Origin: Terriglobia bacterium
Lineage (GTDB): Bacteria > Acidobacteriota > Terriglobia > Acidiferrales > UBA7541
Direction of reading: 5' to 3'
Assembly: GCA_020073485.1 (NCBI GenBank)
Contig: JAIQFB010000009.1
Coordinates: 1 to 64,000, forward strand
Length of the DNA stretch: 64,000 nucleotides
Shown: in pieces, positions 9,744-19,100 of the stretch
Layout: every line of letters begins with the position of its first letter
How positions within the stretch are numbered: position 1 is the stretch's first letter
Notes under the pieces: model-generated
Told to the model about the DNA's origin: nothing
Database searches by the model: none
What the model saw: only the letters and a program-made list of their open reading frames with translations
Program-made: the position numbers and the translations under genes

Positions 9744-10157
9744 TTAGCTTTGCACCCAAACGCTACCATCTACTCTTTCCCATCGTAGATCGTCCGCCGT
9801 TCCGTCCAATATTGTCGTCTCGAAACGATTCGGCGCTTGAAATTCGAAATAGAAAAGGCCATCGACCGCAGAAAGGCGATGGCTTTCCTCAGCCGGAATA
9901 AATACCATCGCGCCAGGGCCGACCTTTCTGGTTCCTTCCTCCGTTTCAATGGTGCCATTGCCTTCCATAATGAAGTAAAAATGCTCACAATTCTTATGGA
10001 AGTGGTAAGGGGATGCAGCGCCTTTTTCATATCGCATAATACCCGCAAGCATGTCATCCATATGCGAGAGTTCCTTATTTACAAAAAATGTGCGCTCATG
10101 ACCAGGCACTACCGATACCAACCTAGGTAATTGATCTTCATGGAATATATAGGCCAC
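9744..10157 (-). CDS. Cupin-domain protein with complete metal-binding motif
   Basis: A 137-residue cupin. Motif 1 is complete: YHFHKNCEHFYFIMEGNG has HxH, Glu and the closing Gly. Motif 2 reads GPGAMVFIPAEESHRL with the fourth ligand His. Such proteins include dioxygenases, isomerases and binding proteins, and this one cannot be assigned more closely. The start is GTG 10157 behind GGAAGAGGAGG. It is the first gene of a leftward operon with a second cupin and an MFS symporter. The AT-rich spacer to the divergent IclR gene is the likely shared control region. Confidence 0.8.
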   Translation of the reverse strand: MAYIFHEDQLPRLVSVVPGHERTFFVNKELSHMDDMLAGIMRYEKGAASPYHFHKNCEHFYFIMEGNGTIETEEGTRKVGPGAMVFIPAEESHRLSAVDGLFYFEFQAPNRFETTILDGTADDLRWERVDGSVWVQS

Positions 10158-10519
10158 TTATTTCACGCCTCCTCTTCCCCGAACACAGCTGTGGGCAGAA
10201 ATCATCAAACAATAGAATCGTTTCGGATTATAGTCTTTGCTATCTTAATTTATTAGCATGCGACACTAACACCCTGGTTGAATAATAGTTTTATTGAATC
10301 GCGAATAATTTATACACTTTTGTAAAATAAAATGTCAACCAAAAAGAATGGGGGTCGGCTCTTGTCTCTGGCAATAATTCCATGTTTGGCTTTCAAGCAT
10401 GCCTTCTGACCGTAAATAGAAGATTGACTTAAGTTCTCTACTCGACAGAGGGAAATCGATGTTCTCATGCTATTATTAGGTTTCGTAAAATCTAGCGCTG
10501 ACTTTCTTGGGGTTATCGA
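10158..10519. promoter_or_regulatory. Divergent promoter region, cupin operon / IclR gene
   Basis: A 362-bp spacer, markedly more AT-rich than its neighbours, lies between the leftward cupin operon and the rightward IclR gene. The section around 10275-10330 has repeated GAATAAT and TTATTGAATC stretches. These could be operator half-sites for the IclR protein, but I could not define a clean palindrome. No gene is seen. Confidence 0.35.
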
Positions 10520-11293
10520 TTGAATACCGGAGATAAGCTTCTATCAATCTTGCAGCTGTATACCGTCAAGAAATCTGAATGGACTGTAGAGGAAGCCGCC
10601 TTAGAACTCGGTGTTTCCGTGAGCACGGCCTATAGGTACTTCAGAAGCCTCTGTAAGATTGGCCTCCTCGATTCATTTAATAGCGACGCGTACGTCCTGG
10701 GGCCTGGACTTATCGAGTACGATCGGCTGATGCGTGTGAACGATCCTATGATTAAAGTGGGACGGGCCGTAATGCAGCGCCTTATCACCCGTTCGGGCGG
10801 CACCGGAATAGCACTCCTGTGCCGCGTCTACCGAAATTGTGTCATGTGCGTCCATCAGGAAGGCGACGCTTCACCAAGAAACGGTGTGAGCTACGAACGC
10901 GGGCGGCCAATGCCGCTGTTCCGGGGAGCATCGTCGAAAATCATTTTCGCACACCTTCCGGCGCGCTCTATCCGTTTGTTCTTTGAAAGATGCCCCAAGG
11001 ACATCGCCAAAGCCGGACTCGGATCTAATTGGGAGACACTCAAGGCCAATCTTCGGAAAATCCGCAAAGCTGGCCTCGTGGTCGCGCGGGGCGAAGTCGA
11101 CCAGAACCTAGTAGGAATTGCTGCGCCTGTCTTCTATCCTGACAAAAAAATAATAGGCAGCATTACAGTAGTTATGATGCAGAGTCAAGCTTCTCCACAG
11201 ATGGTTGCTAATGTGTCCGCTCTTGTCGACGCCGCTGGGCAAGAGATTCACGCTGGTCTCTTGAATCTTCATGGCGACACTTCTAGTTTCTAA
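10520..11293 (+). CDS. IclR-family transcriptional regulator
   Basis: A 257-residue regulator with an N-terminal winged helix (ALELGVSVSTAYRYFRSLCK, residues about 27-48) and a C-terminal IclR effector domain (from about residue 75, with GIAAPVFYPDKKIIGSITVV near the end). The start is taken as TTG 10520; it gives the expected short lead into the helix-turn-helix, though the ribosome site is only GGGG. IclR proteins commonly control adjacent catabolic or transport operons in response to a small acid. Its divergent partner is the cupin-cupin-MFS operon, which it probably regulates. Confidence 0.87.
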   Translation: MNTGDKLLSILQLYTVKKSEWTVEEAALELGVSVSTAYRYFRSLCKIGLLDSFNSDAYVLGPGLIEYDRLMRVNDPMIKVGRAVMQRLITRSGGTGIALLCRVYRNCVMCVHQEGDASPRNGVSYERGRPMPLFRGASSKIIFAHLPARSIRLFFERCPKDIAKAGLGSNWETLKANLRKIRKAGLVVARGEVDQNLVGIAAPVFYPDKKIIGSITVVMMQSQASPQMVANVSALVDAAGQEIHAGLLNLHGDTSSF

Positions 11294-11511
11294 AATAGCA
11301 AGCTTCTAAATCAAAAACATAACTGTCCGTTCGACACACGATGTCGAGCGGAGCCGCGTTAACTCTGTGCAAAAAAAAGAGACGGTCACGCCCGTTCAAC
11401 ACGCAAACGCATGTTCTGGGGCAATAAGCGTAATGGTTCATCTGAAATTACGCGTAATATTCGGGCTATGAAGCGAGGATTTTTCTCATCGACTTTCTTT
11501 GCATCAGAAGA

Positions 11512-12180
11512 CTATGGCGCGAGGTGAGATTGCCGAGGCTCAATCAGCGTACCAGCAAGGCCGTGGAGAAATGCGGCGGCGTGAACTCTGTCGACCACGC
11601 GGTTGTCGGAGGATAGTGTCATGGAAATGACGGGGCGCGCAGCGGGCTGGCCGCAATCCTTACACGAGAGGATGGGGCACCCAAAACGGGGCCGGATACC
11701 GTGGCTGCAGAGAGAATATCAGCGGCGAGGAATTCGCCATTCGGGCATGAGCCAAGCCACCTCGTGAGGCTGATATTGCGCTCTTTCGCGAGGCGGCGCG
11801 CCTTGGGCGTGAGGCGCAGCTGACGGGCCCCTTGCTGGATTGCTGTCGCTGGCGCGGCCTTCGCTCCTTGCGCGACGGCCGAGGATGCGGGGGACCGGCA
11901 TCAGCAGCGGTTTGCGTGGGACCAACGCCCGAGGGAATGCTCTCGCCCGGGGCAAGCAGCTACGCGATCATCCGCCCGATCGTAATCACGTCACCGGGCT
12001 GCGCCTTGCCACCGAGACCTCCGTCGGCGGGCGCTTCGACTTCGACGACGGCTTTGTCCGTCTCGACCTCGAGGAGAATTTCACCCTTGGTGACCGATTC
12101 ACGTGTTTTTTCCGCCAGGAGATAAGCTTCCCAGTGTCCTGGGCCATTTTGAGCGCGGGGATTACAACGCTGATGGCCAT
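11512..12180 (-). pseudogene. Decayed dihydrolipoamide acyltransferase (E2) gene
   Basis: Fragments of one E2 gene can be read in order on the minus strand. A lipoyl domain starts at ATG 12180 with IPALKMAQDTGKL. After a frameshift near the A6 run (about 12085-12107) it continues as GEILLEVETDKAVVEVEAP with the lipoylated Lys intact, and soon meets a TAG. In another frame comes a clear E3-binding domain, TPKARRLAKERNISL then NGEFLAADIL. Most of the catalytic domain is missing. A final piece reads MTLSSDNRVVD, where the active-site His of DHRVVDG has become Asn, ending at 11512. The gene is therefore dead by frameshift, stop, deletion and active-site loss. It lies 145 bp downstream of the M24 gene. 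Nothing is seen in 11294-11511. Confidence 0.85.
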
Positions 12181-12325
12181 ATTCGGTTAGGTAATCCTAT
12201 TGGAAATTTACGAATCGCAGCGAAAACAAAAAACAGATCGCCGCCCCCGTGCGCCAAAACAGCAACCAGGATCGGGTGACAATCTCGAGACAATTTCGAT
12301 GCAACTCGGCAACCGCAATTGCAAA

Positions 12326-13672
12326 TCAGTCGGTAACGCCGACGCGCTCCGATCTGGCGCTGGCTTCGACCATCTCCACCACATTCTGGCTGGGCGGAGC
12401 TTCGGTCTCGCGCGTGGTTTCCAGCGGTCCATCGACACTCACATAGTGCGCGCCGGCGACCAGCAACTTTTCCGCAGGGAAGCGCGTGATCACTTCGTGG
12501 CCCGTTTCGGTGACCACAATTTCTTCCTCGATGCGCGCCGCGCTCCACCCGTCGGTTGCCGGCCAATACGTCTCCAGCGCGAATACCATGCCCGGCTTGA
12601 TTTCGTGCGAATGTTCCAGTGACACCAGGCGGCTGATGACCGGCTTTTCCCAGATCGCCAGGCCAATGCCGTGCCCGTACTGCAGCGCGAAGGCCGCTTC
12701 TTCATCGGGGAATCCGAACTCCTTCGCTTTCGGCCATACCGCGGCGATTTCCGCAGTCGTGCGCCCGGGGCGCACCAGCGAGATCGCGGCGTCAAGGTAG
12801 TCGCGGCAGCGTTTGTAGGCGTCTACCATCGCGCGCGATCCGTAGCCGATGGTGAAGGTGCGGTAGTAGCACGTGCGGTAGCCCATGTAGGAATGAAGGA
12901 TGTCGTAATACACCGGATCGCCGGGCCGCAAAATGCGATCGGAAAATACGTGCGGGTGGGGATTGCAGCGCTCGCCCGAAATGGCGTTCACCGCTTCCAC
13001 GTATTCGGAGCCGAGATCGTACAAAACCTTGCTGACCAAGCCCACGGCTTCGTTCTCGCGCATGCCCGGCTTCATCGCGCAATACAGATCGTGGTACGCC
13101 GCGTCCACCATCATGGCCGACGTATTGAGCAGCGTGATTTCATCGCGCGTCTTGATCACGCGCGCGTCGGACATCAACTGCTGCCCGTCGACCACGGTGA
13201 TTCCTTCCTTCTGCAGGGCGAATAAAATCGGCGGCTCGACGATGTCCACGCCGAGCGGTTCCTTGTGCAGGCCGCGCATCTCGAGTTCCACGCGAATTTT
13301 TTTGGCCACGTCTTCGGCGCGGCCCATCTCCGGAGACATTGCGCCGCGCAGCAGGGGAATTCCGGCGCGCGAACGTTCGCCGAGCCACGGGCAATGGATC
13401 TGGTGATGCTTTGCGGCCGAGCCGAAATCCCAGAGGATGGGTTCGTCGTTTTGCGGCAGCAGAGTGAAGCGGCTCATCTTATCCTGCGCCCAGGTACCAA
13501 TGTGCGTCGCCGTAATGTAGCGTACATTGTTCATGTCGAAGCAAAGCAATGCGCCCATTTCCGATTTCGCGAGGAGCGCCTTTACGCGGGCAAGACGCTC
13601 ACGGCGCAATCGCTCGAAATCGATGCGCTGTTCCCAATCAACCGCCATTGCACCGTAAGTGGATAGTGCCAT
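12326..13672 (-). CDS. M24-family (Xaa-Pro aminopeptidase / creatinase-like) protein
   Basis: A 448-residue protein with the creatinase N-terminal domain (residues about 20-170) and a pita-bread M24 domain (about 175-400). Four of five expected metal ligands can be aligned: Asp257 (VYYD), His334 (YGHGIGLAI), Glu367 (MVFALE) and Glu382 (ARIEEEI). The second Asp is Cys268 in GYRTCYYRTF. It may therefore be a one-metal or metal-free enzyme, as creatinase is, rather than a true aminopeptidase. ATG 13672 has AAGGAGG at ideal distance, so the longer upstream frame is rejected. No signal peptide is seen, so it is probably cytoplasmic. The E2 relic lies downstream, and a fragment of a paralogue lies at 23375-23446. 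Confidence 0.87.
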   Translation of the reverse strand: MALSTYGAMAVDWEQRIDFERLRRERLARVKALLAKSEMGALLCFDMNNVRYITATHIGTWAQDKMSRFTLLPQNDEPILWDFGSAAKHHQIHCPWLGERSRAGIPLLRGAMSPEMGRAEDVAKKIRVELEMRGLHKEPLGVDIVEPPILFALQKEGITVVDGQQLMSDARVIKTRDEITLLNTSAMMVDAAYHDLYCAMKPGMRENEAVGLVSKVLYDLGSEYVEAVNAISGERCNPHPHVFSDRILRPGDPVYYDILHSYMGYRTCYYRTFTIGYGSRAMVDAYKRCRDYLDAAISLVRPGRTTAEIAAVWPKAKEFGFPDEEAAFALQYGHGIGLAIWEKPVISRLVSLEHSHEIKPGMVFALETYWPATDGWSAARIEEEIVVTETGHEVITRFPAEKLLVAGAHYVSVDGPLETTRETEAPPSQNVVEMVEASARSERVGVTD

Positions 13673-14128
13673 GCATGCCTCCTTCGTTGGCAAAAAGTGA
13701 AACCGAAAACCAAAAGCTTCAGGCCTTTCGCGCAAACACAAACAGATTAAGACCGGTTTCAGAGTGTGCGGGCTGCAACCCATTACCCGGCTGGGATCGG
13801 CATTTTTATAGGGATATATTTATCTACTCAGTAATCTAGCCCATTCGAAATATATAGATTACCATTGGAATCCACGCTGAAGTCCTGCGGACCGGCCACA
13901 CCCCTGGAATAATTTCTCTCCGTACCTAGGGTTAACATTCACGGTTCAAGCTGGATTTCTACCAGAGCTTGTAAGTGCCCTTTTATAATCATCATGGTGC
14001 GTGGGGTCCGCGAAATCCGGCTGACCAGTGCTCGCAAGCACTAGCGCTCTTAATTGAGAAACTCGGCGCCTAATCAAACCCAAATCCCTGATTCACGACT
14101 TGGAGCACAACAAAGTGCCAAATCGCTA
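13673..14128. other. Intergenic region, no gene seen
   Basis: A 456-bp spacer holds the promoter side of the M24 gene and the end of the 14129-14668 gene. It is AT-rich around 13800-13870. I see no supported gene, RNA or long repeat in it. Confidence 0.4.
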
Positions 14129-14668
14129 CTATTCTTGCCGATCGAATACAAAGACATTCTGATATTCGGGGGTCTCGGGACTCCATGCCGTGACTGTATA
14201 TACTTTGCCATCGGACGAAATTGCGTAGGACACAAACTCCTTGACCTCCCCATTTCTCTTTCCCACCCGGATAAAGAAGTAAGGGTTGATCCGCGTGAAC
14301 GAGAGTGTTTCGCCTTCGCTCGTTCCAGACTCGAAACATGACATCTTCTCAACGCATGGATAGTCCTTACCGTCTGCTATGAGCACAAACGATCGGGCAG
14401 GCTTTGGAGAGGGATAGGTCGGATAATTGCTAAATTTCAAACCATCCTTCTCTTTCGCAAAGATCCAGGTCCATGTATCGGAAGGATGCATAGTGACTGT
14501 TCCTGGGCCATTTCGGCCGAATGATGACTTGGCAAGGTTGATTCTCCACGTACCAATGATCTGATCCTGCTGGTCAGCTTTCTGCGCAAGCGTCACATTG
14601 CCAATCAATAGAGAACCCATCCCGAGAGTGGCGATAAACAATGAAAGACGAAAAGCGATTTTATACAT
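14129..14668 (-). CDS. Secreted protein of unknown function (paralogue A)
   Basis: A 179-residue exported protein. Residues 1-29 form a signal peptide ending near LAQ. The mature part begins with IIGTWRINLAKSSF, a layout common in small secreted acidobacterial proteins of unknown function. It also has DGKDYPC, a second Cys (MSCFES) that could pair with it, and a C-terminal block SYAISSDGKVYTVTAWSPETPEYQNV. The start is supported by GGAGGAGG. A close paralogue lies at 23771-24322 and a pseudogene of a third copy at about 20030-20390 on the other strand. The fold may be a lipocalin-like beta barrel, but that is a guess. No catalytic motif is seen. Confidence 0.75.
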   Translation of the reverse strand: MYKIAFRLSLFIATLGMGSLLIGNVTLAQKADQQDQIIGTWRINLAKSSFGRNGPGTVTMHPSDTWTWIFAKEKDGLKFSNYPTYPSPKPARSFVLIADGKDYPCVEKMSCFESGTSEGETLSFTRINPYFFIRVGKRNGEVKEFVSYAISSDGKVYTVTAWSPETPEYQNVFVFDRQE

Positions 14669-14743
14669 CGATCCTCCTCCAAATCTTAATGTGCGCTAAA
14701 CCCGCCCCTACCCACAACGGAATTGAAATGCCAATTCACTAAA

Positions 14744-15133
14744 CTACTTGTGCGAACTGAAACCCCAAAATATACGCCCGTCAGCGAACTCAACCTTCAC
14801 CAGAGCCCCCCTGAGCTCGCCATTTTTAGCGCGGTGAAGGTAAAAGGTGACTTCGTCGCCAGGCTTCAGCGTGTCTGGAGTCCAACCTTCATCCCTCACC
14901 ATACGAACGTGACCGAATTCCGCAATCCAATGCTCCACTTTCCCCTTTTCGTCCTTCGTGTCAAAGGAAACTGTTGAATGGGGATTCATCTCCTGATAAT
15001 TAGTTACCGTACCCTTCAGTGAAAGGACCTTGGTTTCGTCATATGCCGCATATCCATGGTGAGCCGAGACGGAAACTACACCAACTAGAGAAATAAACAA
15101 TCCAGCTCCCAAAATCATTAGCCTTTTCAGCAT
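14744..15133 (-). CDS. DUF6152-type periplasmic protein
   Basis: A 129-residue protein with a signal peptide (MLKRLMILGAGLFISLVGVV, cleavage near VSA). The mature N-terminus HHGYAAYDETK is followed by a small beta barrel: SLKGTVTNYQEMNPHS, then WIAEFGHVR and LKPGDEVTFYLHRAKNGE. This matches the DUF6152 pattern (HHS/G-x-A-x-YD then an OB-like domain). The function is unknown. ATG 15133 has AGGGAGA upstream and is preferred to the frame start at 15166. It is co-directional with the secreted protein at 15209 and with the receptor gene upstream, an arrangement I associate with acidobacterial envelope loci. Confidence 0.75.
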   Translation of the reverse strand: MLKRLMILGAGLFISLVGVVSVSAHHGYAAYDETKVLSLKGTVTNYQEMNPHSTVSFDTKDEKGKVEHWIAEFGHVRMVRDEGWTPDTLKPGDEVTFYLHRAKNGELRGALVKVEFADGRIFWGFSSHK

Positions 15134-15208
15134 ATAAAATAATCTCCCTTGTCTTTTTAACCTCACGGCTATTTTGACTGTTGCTCCTCGGCCAAAAGTC
15201 GTTATCGC

Positions 15209-16039
15209 CTACTTCTTGGGTGCGGCCTTTGGCACGTTAAGCTTCTTGGAGCCGTATGCGGGCTTCATTACTTCTTGGTTATACTCTGCGTCGACGCCTG
15301 GAACACAGATCCATTCCTGGAAGCGATCGTTTTGCAACTTCAGCTCTCTTGTGAAGCCTGCCCACGGCTTATCGCCCCAAAATTTCGCATCGTAGAACGT
15401 CATTTCCACTTTTATCGTGTTGTAGCTGGTGCGTCTATATCGCTCGATAAGGTGAAATTGGTCACTCATGGGGTGATCCACATACTCAGTAATCCAATCT
15501 TTGCCGTTATATCCGATCGTGTCGACTACAAGTGTGTCGCCGTCCCATTTCCCAATCGAATCCCCCATGTACGTAGGCAACAAATCATTGCCCTTGGGAT
15601 GTTCTTCGCCAATCCAAATATCGCGAAACTCCCGATGAAGCTCGAAAGCCTGATGGATCCGACCGGGAAGTTGAATGTTTTCCAGAGGGTAGAATTGTAG
15701 ATAGGCGAACTGCGCAGGGAAACCGATCGGATCACAGTTCTGTCCCGCAAATCCACCGCTGACCGTTATGTCTTTGTCTTTGGCGGCATGCGTAATTCCT
15801 TCCGGAAAAAGGTGTTGCTTGCCCCAAGCCGTCAACGGAGGTTCCGGTTCTGAGCTAATGAATGGAATACTTGACTTGGGTATCTCCGAGAGCCGCCAAA
15901 CCCCGGATAGATCATGAGGGTCAAATGTCTTGTCACTATCCGGTACATCGACCGACTTTGCCGGGCCCTGCGCAAATAGAACGGGTGCCAAAGCGAAGAG
16001 CGCACCCGTCAACAATAATCCTACTAGGCGAAACCTCAT
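15209..16039 (-). CDS. Secreted protein of unknown function, acidobacterial type
   Basis: A 276-residue exported protein. The signal peptide (residues 1-23) ends near LFAQ. The mature chain has DPHDLSGVWRL, then NCDPIGFPAQ, FYPLENIQLPGRIHQAFE and the conserved-looking core GKWDGDTLVVDTIGYNGKDW with HPMSDQFHLIERYRR. I recognise this as a widespread secreted family of Acidobacteriota with no established function. GGAGA precedes ATG 16039. It lies 65 bp downstream of the Oar-like receptor and 75 bp upstream of the DUF6152 gene, so the three are likely co-transcribed. No enzyme motif is evident. Confidence 0.7.
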   Translation of the reverse strand: MRFRLVGLLLTGALFALAPVLFAQGPAKSVDVPDSDKTFDPHDLSGVWRLSEIPKSSIPFISSEPEPPLTAWGKQHLFPEGITHAAKDKDITVSGGFAGQNCDPIGFPAQFAYLQFYPLENIQLPGRIHQAFELHREFRDIWIGEEHPKGNDLLPTYMGDSIGKWDGDTLVVDTIGYNGKDWITEYVDHPMSDQFHLIERYRRTSYNTIKVEMTFYDAKFWGDKPWAGFTRELKLQNDRFQEWICVPGVDAEYNQEVMKPAYGSKKLNVPKAAPKK

Positions 16040-16103
16040 AGATATCTCCGCATTAGTGGAAATCGTGTTACCACAAACCTGCCATCTAATCCGCATCATG
16101 ACC

Positions 16104-19100
16104 TCAGAATAATATCTTTAGGGAAAACTGAATCTCTCTTGGATCGGTTGATGTTGTTGTAATACTGCCCGCAGTCGAACTCGGTGATTGCGCTGCAGTC
16201 GCAACACTCCCCGTAAATGCCGTTTGGCTCACAATGCCGAAATTGGCATGATTCATGAGGTTAAAAACTTCAGCTCGAAATTGAACCATCCCTGATTCCC
16301 CAAGAAATTTGGCGCGCGTGTCTTTATTCAAAGACATATCCCACGTGGCAAGCCCGGGACCCGTAAGACTATTCCTTCCAACATTCCCGGGACTACCAAC
16401 CGCCGGCAATGTGAACATATTCGCGTTAAACCATTGGCCTGGATTACCCGTAATAACAGCGTTGGGATCGTACACGACGGCATTTGGCTGGCCATTCGCT
16501 TTGACTGCCGCTAGATTAGCGGAGGTGACATAATCGGGTCTGTCAATGCCTGACGCAGCCCCACCAATGCCAGATTGTTCGCGGTCTGTCCCGAGCACGG
16601 GCGAGAACGGGTAACCTGTTTGGACTGAAACAATATTTCCCATCCACCAGCCATTCACGAGCTTGCTCTTGAGGCCCTCTGCCTGGATTGTCGGGAAATG
16701 GTAAAGGAGACTGAAGCGCCAGTTTTGCTTAACATCGAATGAGGCTCGGGCCCAATCAGAAATCGGAGAAAACGGATTTTGAACGTTCAGCGGACTCGCC
16801 GAGTTTTCCTGTCCCAGGAAGCCTTGCGAATCGTCGAGAGCCTTAGCCCATGTGTACGCGCTATGGAACTCCAATCCGTGACTTATGCGCTTGGCAAGAT
16901 CAACTTGGAGGGCGTTATACCAAGATACACCCACTGTATTATTTTCCGTGATATTGCCCCAGAAGGGGTTCAGCCTCGGAGTGGTAACGCCTGCATTGGT
17001 AGCCGGATTGACTTTCGAAGACCATGCAGTAGGCCCTATTGTAAAAGGAACGGTCGTGCCATCCGATAGGGTCACGGTCGCACTGCAGCCTGCCGGAAGA
17101 AATGGATTCGATACGGGGCAGCGGGGATTCGCTTCCGTGTACGACCAGAGGTGCGTACCTCGAGAGCCCGCGTAAACAACGCTTAATGCCATACCAAAGG
17201 GTAGTTGTCTTTGAATCGCCAGGTTCAGATCAACCATTCTGGGCGACCGATAATTGTAGTTTGAGATGAGAGGAGTTGTCCCCTGCAGGCATGTCGACGG
17301 CGAAGTTGCTGCTTGAGTTGCCGTGGTGCAAGCGGTGGCGGGAATTATCAACGGGAGAGGCTGAAGCGGAGCATTGGTTGGATTCGTAACGGTATAGAAA
17401 ACCGAAAAGGGAGGAGTGCCTGCGCCGGAATTCACAAAAACTTCTCCCAAGGTGGCAATGTCGTAGAGCAGTGAAGCGCCTCCGCGAACTGAGGTCTTGC
17501 CATTCCCAAACACGTCCCACGCGAACCCAACACGAGGACCGAAATCGTGTAAGGTGGGATTTCCGAGAAGGGGCCCGACGACAGGAGTATTGTCGAACGG
17601 AGGATTATCGAAATGTCCTTGCCGCCCATCTTTTTCGTTAGGTGTCGTGGCGAATTCATAGCGTAGTCCCAGATTGAGGGTCAACCTTGGCAATACGCGG
17701 TAGTCGTCCTGAATATAGAACCCGGCTGTGTTATAGAGCATGTATTGCTGTTGCCCAGTAAAACTCGGAGCGTAGACGAAATAGGTCTGAAACTTGCCGG
17801 TCATAAATTGTGCGAGGCCAGCAAACGCCACATTACTGTAAACACGCGATTCGTTGTCAGCGTCCTGGATATAATGATTAATTAGAGTCCCAAATTTCAA
17901 AGAGTGTTTGCCCTTTGTCCAGAAGAGATCGTCACCAAAGCTATATACATTTTGAATGTTAGTTAAAAATCCGCCCCCTCCACCTTCTCCAACCAAAGGT
18001 GTCCCACCCGAGTAGGCGACCTGGCCTTGCTGCACATCATTTATGTTCAAGGGTGTAAGGATGTAAGGTGCAACGTTATAGCCAGCCGAATTGGTCGAGT
18101 GGGTGTGCACAGTGACCCTACTGAAGGAGATCCTCGCCGAATTAAGCAGCGATTGAGAAAAAATGTGATTCTCGGCAAGCGTTAGGTACTGCTCTCTTTC
18201 CACCCAGTGATCGGTCCACTGCGGCAAAGAGAAGGGCCGATTTTCATCTGCATCATCGATGGTATAACGACCAAACAAGGAGTCATTGGCTGAGAAATTG
18301 TGATCAATGCGCATCTGCCCGTAGTTTTCGTTGACTTGCTGCTTGCTCAAATAGCCAAACTGTGGTTGTTTCGTAGATGAAGCCGTATTTGGATTTGGAA
18401 ATTCTGCTAGGAATGGGGCCATAACCGGTGAAATGGTTACCGAGTTTGTGCCGGCACCTCCGGGGTTAGATCCGAGTTGAGAGCATGGCCCAATTGATCC
18501 TGCGGGTTGAGTACCTTGACCGTTCCAGACGACAGTTCCGGCCGATCCGTGACATGCCGCAGCAGGTACATTGGCCACTCCAATGTAAGACGGGTTGCTA
18601 AGGTAGTCCCTATAACCTTCGAAGGTGGTGAAAAAGAAGGTTTTGTTTTTTCTTATAGGCCCACCCACCGATCCACCGAACTGATTTCTCTGGAAAGGTG
18701 CTACACGCCGCCCCCCTCCAGGAACAGTCGAAGGTAATTGATTCAAAACATCGAAAAAATTCCGCGCGTCGAGCACGCTGTTCCTGAAATACTCGAAGAT
18801 ATCACCGTGAAATGTGTTCGTCCCGCTCTTGGTCGCAATTGTCATCTGACTACCCATTGTCAAACCGTATTCGGCGCTGAATGAGTTGGTCATCACTTTG
18901 TATTCTTGAATGCCGTCCACACCAAGAGATGTGCCCGTTACAGATGAGGCGGTCGCGCCCACGACGCCTCCCATGATGGCTCCATCGAGCATGTACATGT
19001 TCGATCGCATAGGGGCGCCATTGCTGCTGTACCATGTGCCCGCAAAACCCTGTGCAGTCGTAAATCGACTATATTGTGTTATCCCCGGCTGCATAAGGCT

